Shown here: positions 39,116 to 39,185 of the stretch, one piece after another
How the letters are laid out: every line of letters begins with the position of its first letter
Position numbering within the stretch: the stretch's first letter is position 1
Origin: Hydnum rufescens UP504
Lineage: Eukaryota > Basidiomycota > Agaricomycetes > Cantharellales > Hydnaceae
Assembly (NCBI GenBank): GCA_014904985.1
Contig: MU129021.1
Coordinates: 131,719-170,903, forward strand
DNA: 39,185 bases
Direction of reading: 5' to 3'
Program-made: the position numbers and the translations under genes
Notes under the pieces: model-generated
What the model was told of the DNA's origin: nothing
The model's database searches: none
The model's input: only the letters and a program-made list of their open reading frames with translations

Positions 39116-39185
39116 TATTTTTGGACAATATATATTATATAGTGTTTATTTCATGTCTATATACTTGGTATTAATATGTATTCTG
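39116..39185 (-). repeat. Right arm of the 70-bp inverted repeat
   Basis: Complement of 38279-38349 with one base missing in a T run. It reaches the last base of the window, so its full extent is unknown. Confidence 0.85.

Noticed and set aside
36640..39185. CRISPR-like array because of regularly spaced hairpins
   Set aside because: Spacing is irregular (257-384 bp), the repeats are long composite units, the spacers are related to each other, and the DNA is eukaryotic.

Overview
The window is a transposon graveyard from a filamentous fungus, most likely an Agaricomycete (Basidiomycota). The signs are several families of Ty3/gypsy LTR retrotransposons with basidiomycete-type gag and pol sequence, a decayed KDZ-type transposase gene (a class abundant in mushroom-forming fungi), short introns of about 100 bp with CTAAC-like branch points, and a pseudogene fragment of the eukaryotic proteasome ATPase Rpt3. 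No intact housekeeping gene was found. The species cannot be told from the sequence.

Layout. 1-1481: partial inverted copy of a 1-kb repeat (family D), then the 3' end and 3' LTR of a gypsy element (LTR family A). 1482-3500: gene scraps, a long family-D copy and a 300-bp tandem duplication. 3835-7304: two related unknown gene remnants cut by two solo LTRs, A at 4354-4968 and B at 5787-6585. 7395-11194: a transposon-end repeat, an unknown gene in two frames, the Rpt3 pseudogene and a second unknown ORF. 11845-12702: LTR of family C. 13960-14454: dispersed copy of a hairpin-intron module. 14474-17435: fold-back element with a near-perfect palindrome of about 2.5 kb and a one-base centre. 17497-20545: two unknown minus-strand genes. 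20858-23930: composite inverted-repeat element holding a second large inverted repeat and a small TIR element with an 11-bp target duplication. 24234-32369: a decayed gypsy element (family C) on the minus strand, ordered LTR, gag, protease, RT, RNase H, integrase, with a solo A LTR inserted in its protease-RT region (perfect ATTGA duplication). 32627-34136: KDZ transposase remnant. 34076-35133: family D again. 35134-36578: 5' LTR and gag of a family-B element. 36578-39185: minus-strand array of hairpin-bearing intron units.

The most interesting signal is this last array. Six predicted introns, mostly 96-109 bp, each carry a near-identical hairpin between the 5' splice site and the branch point, and a second hairpin lies in the exon just upstream of most 5' splice sites. 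A further copy lies at 14.1 kb. Both stems show paired, compensating base changes between copies. I read this as a mobile or tandemly amplified exon-intron cassette comparable to introners; function is unknown. Other points of note are an intact 125-residue membrane-protein ORF inside the U3 of LTR family B, kept open in two diverged copies, and an exact 11-base self-priming match in family B of the Tf1/sushi type.

Most coding remnants carry in-frame TGA where CGA (Arg) is expected, fitting methyl-CpG decay or a RIP-like process. All functional statements come from reading motifs by eye; no database search was run.
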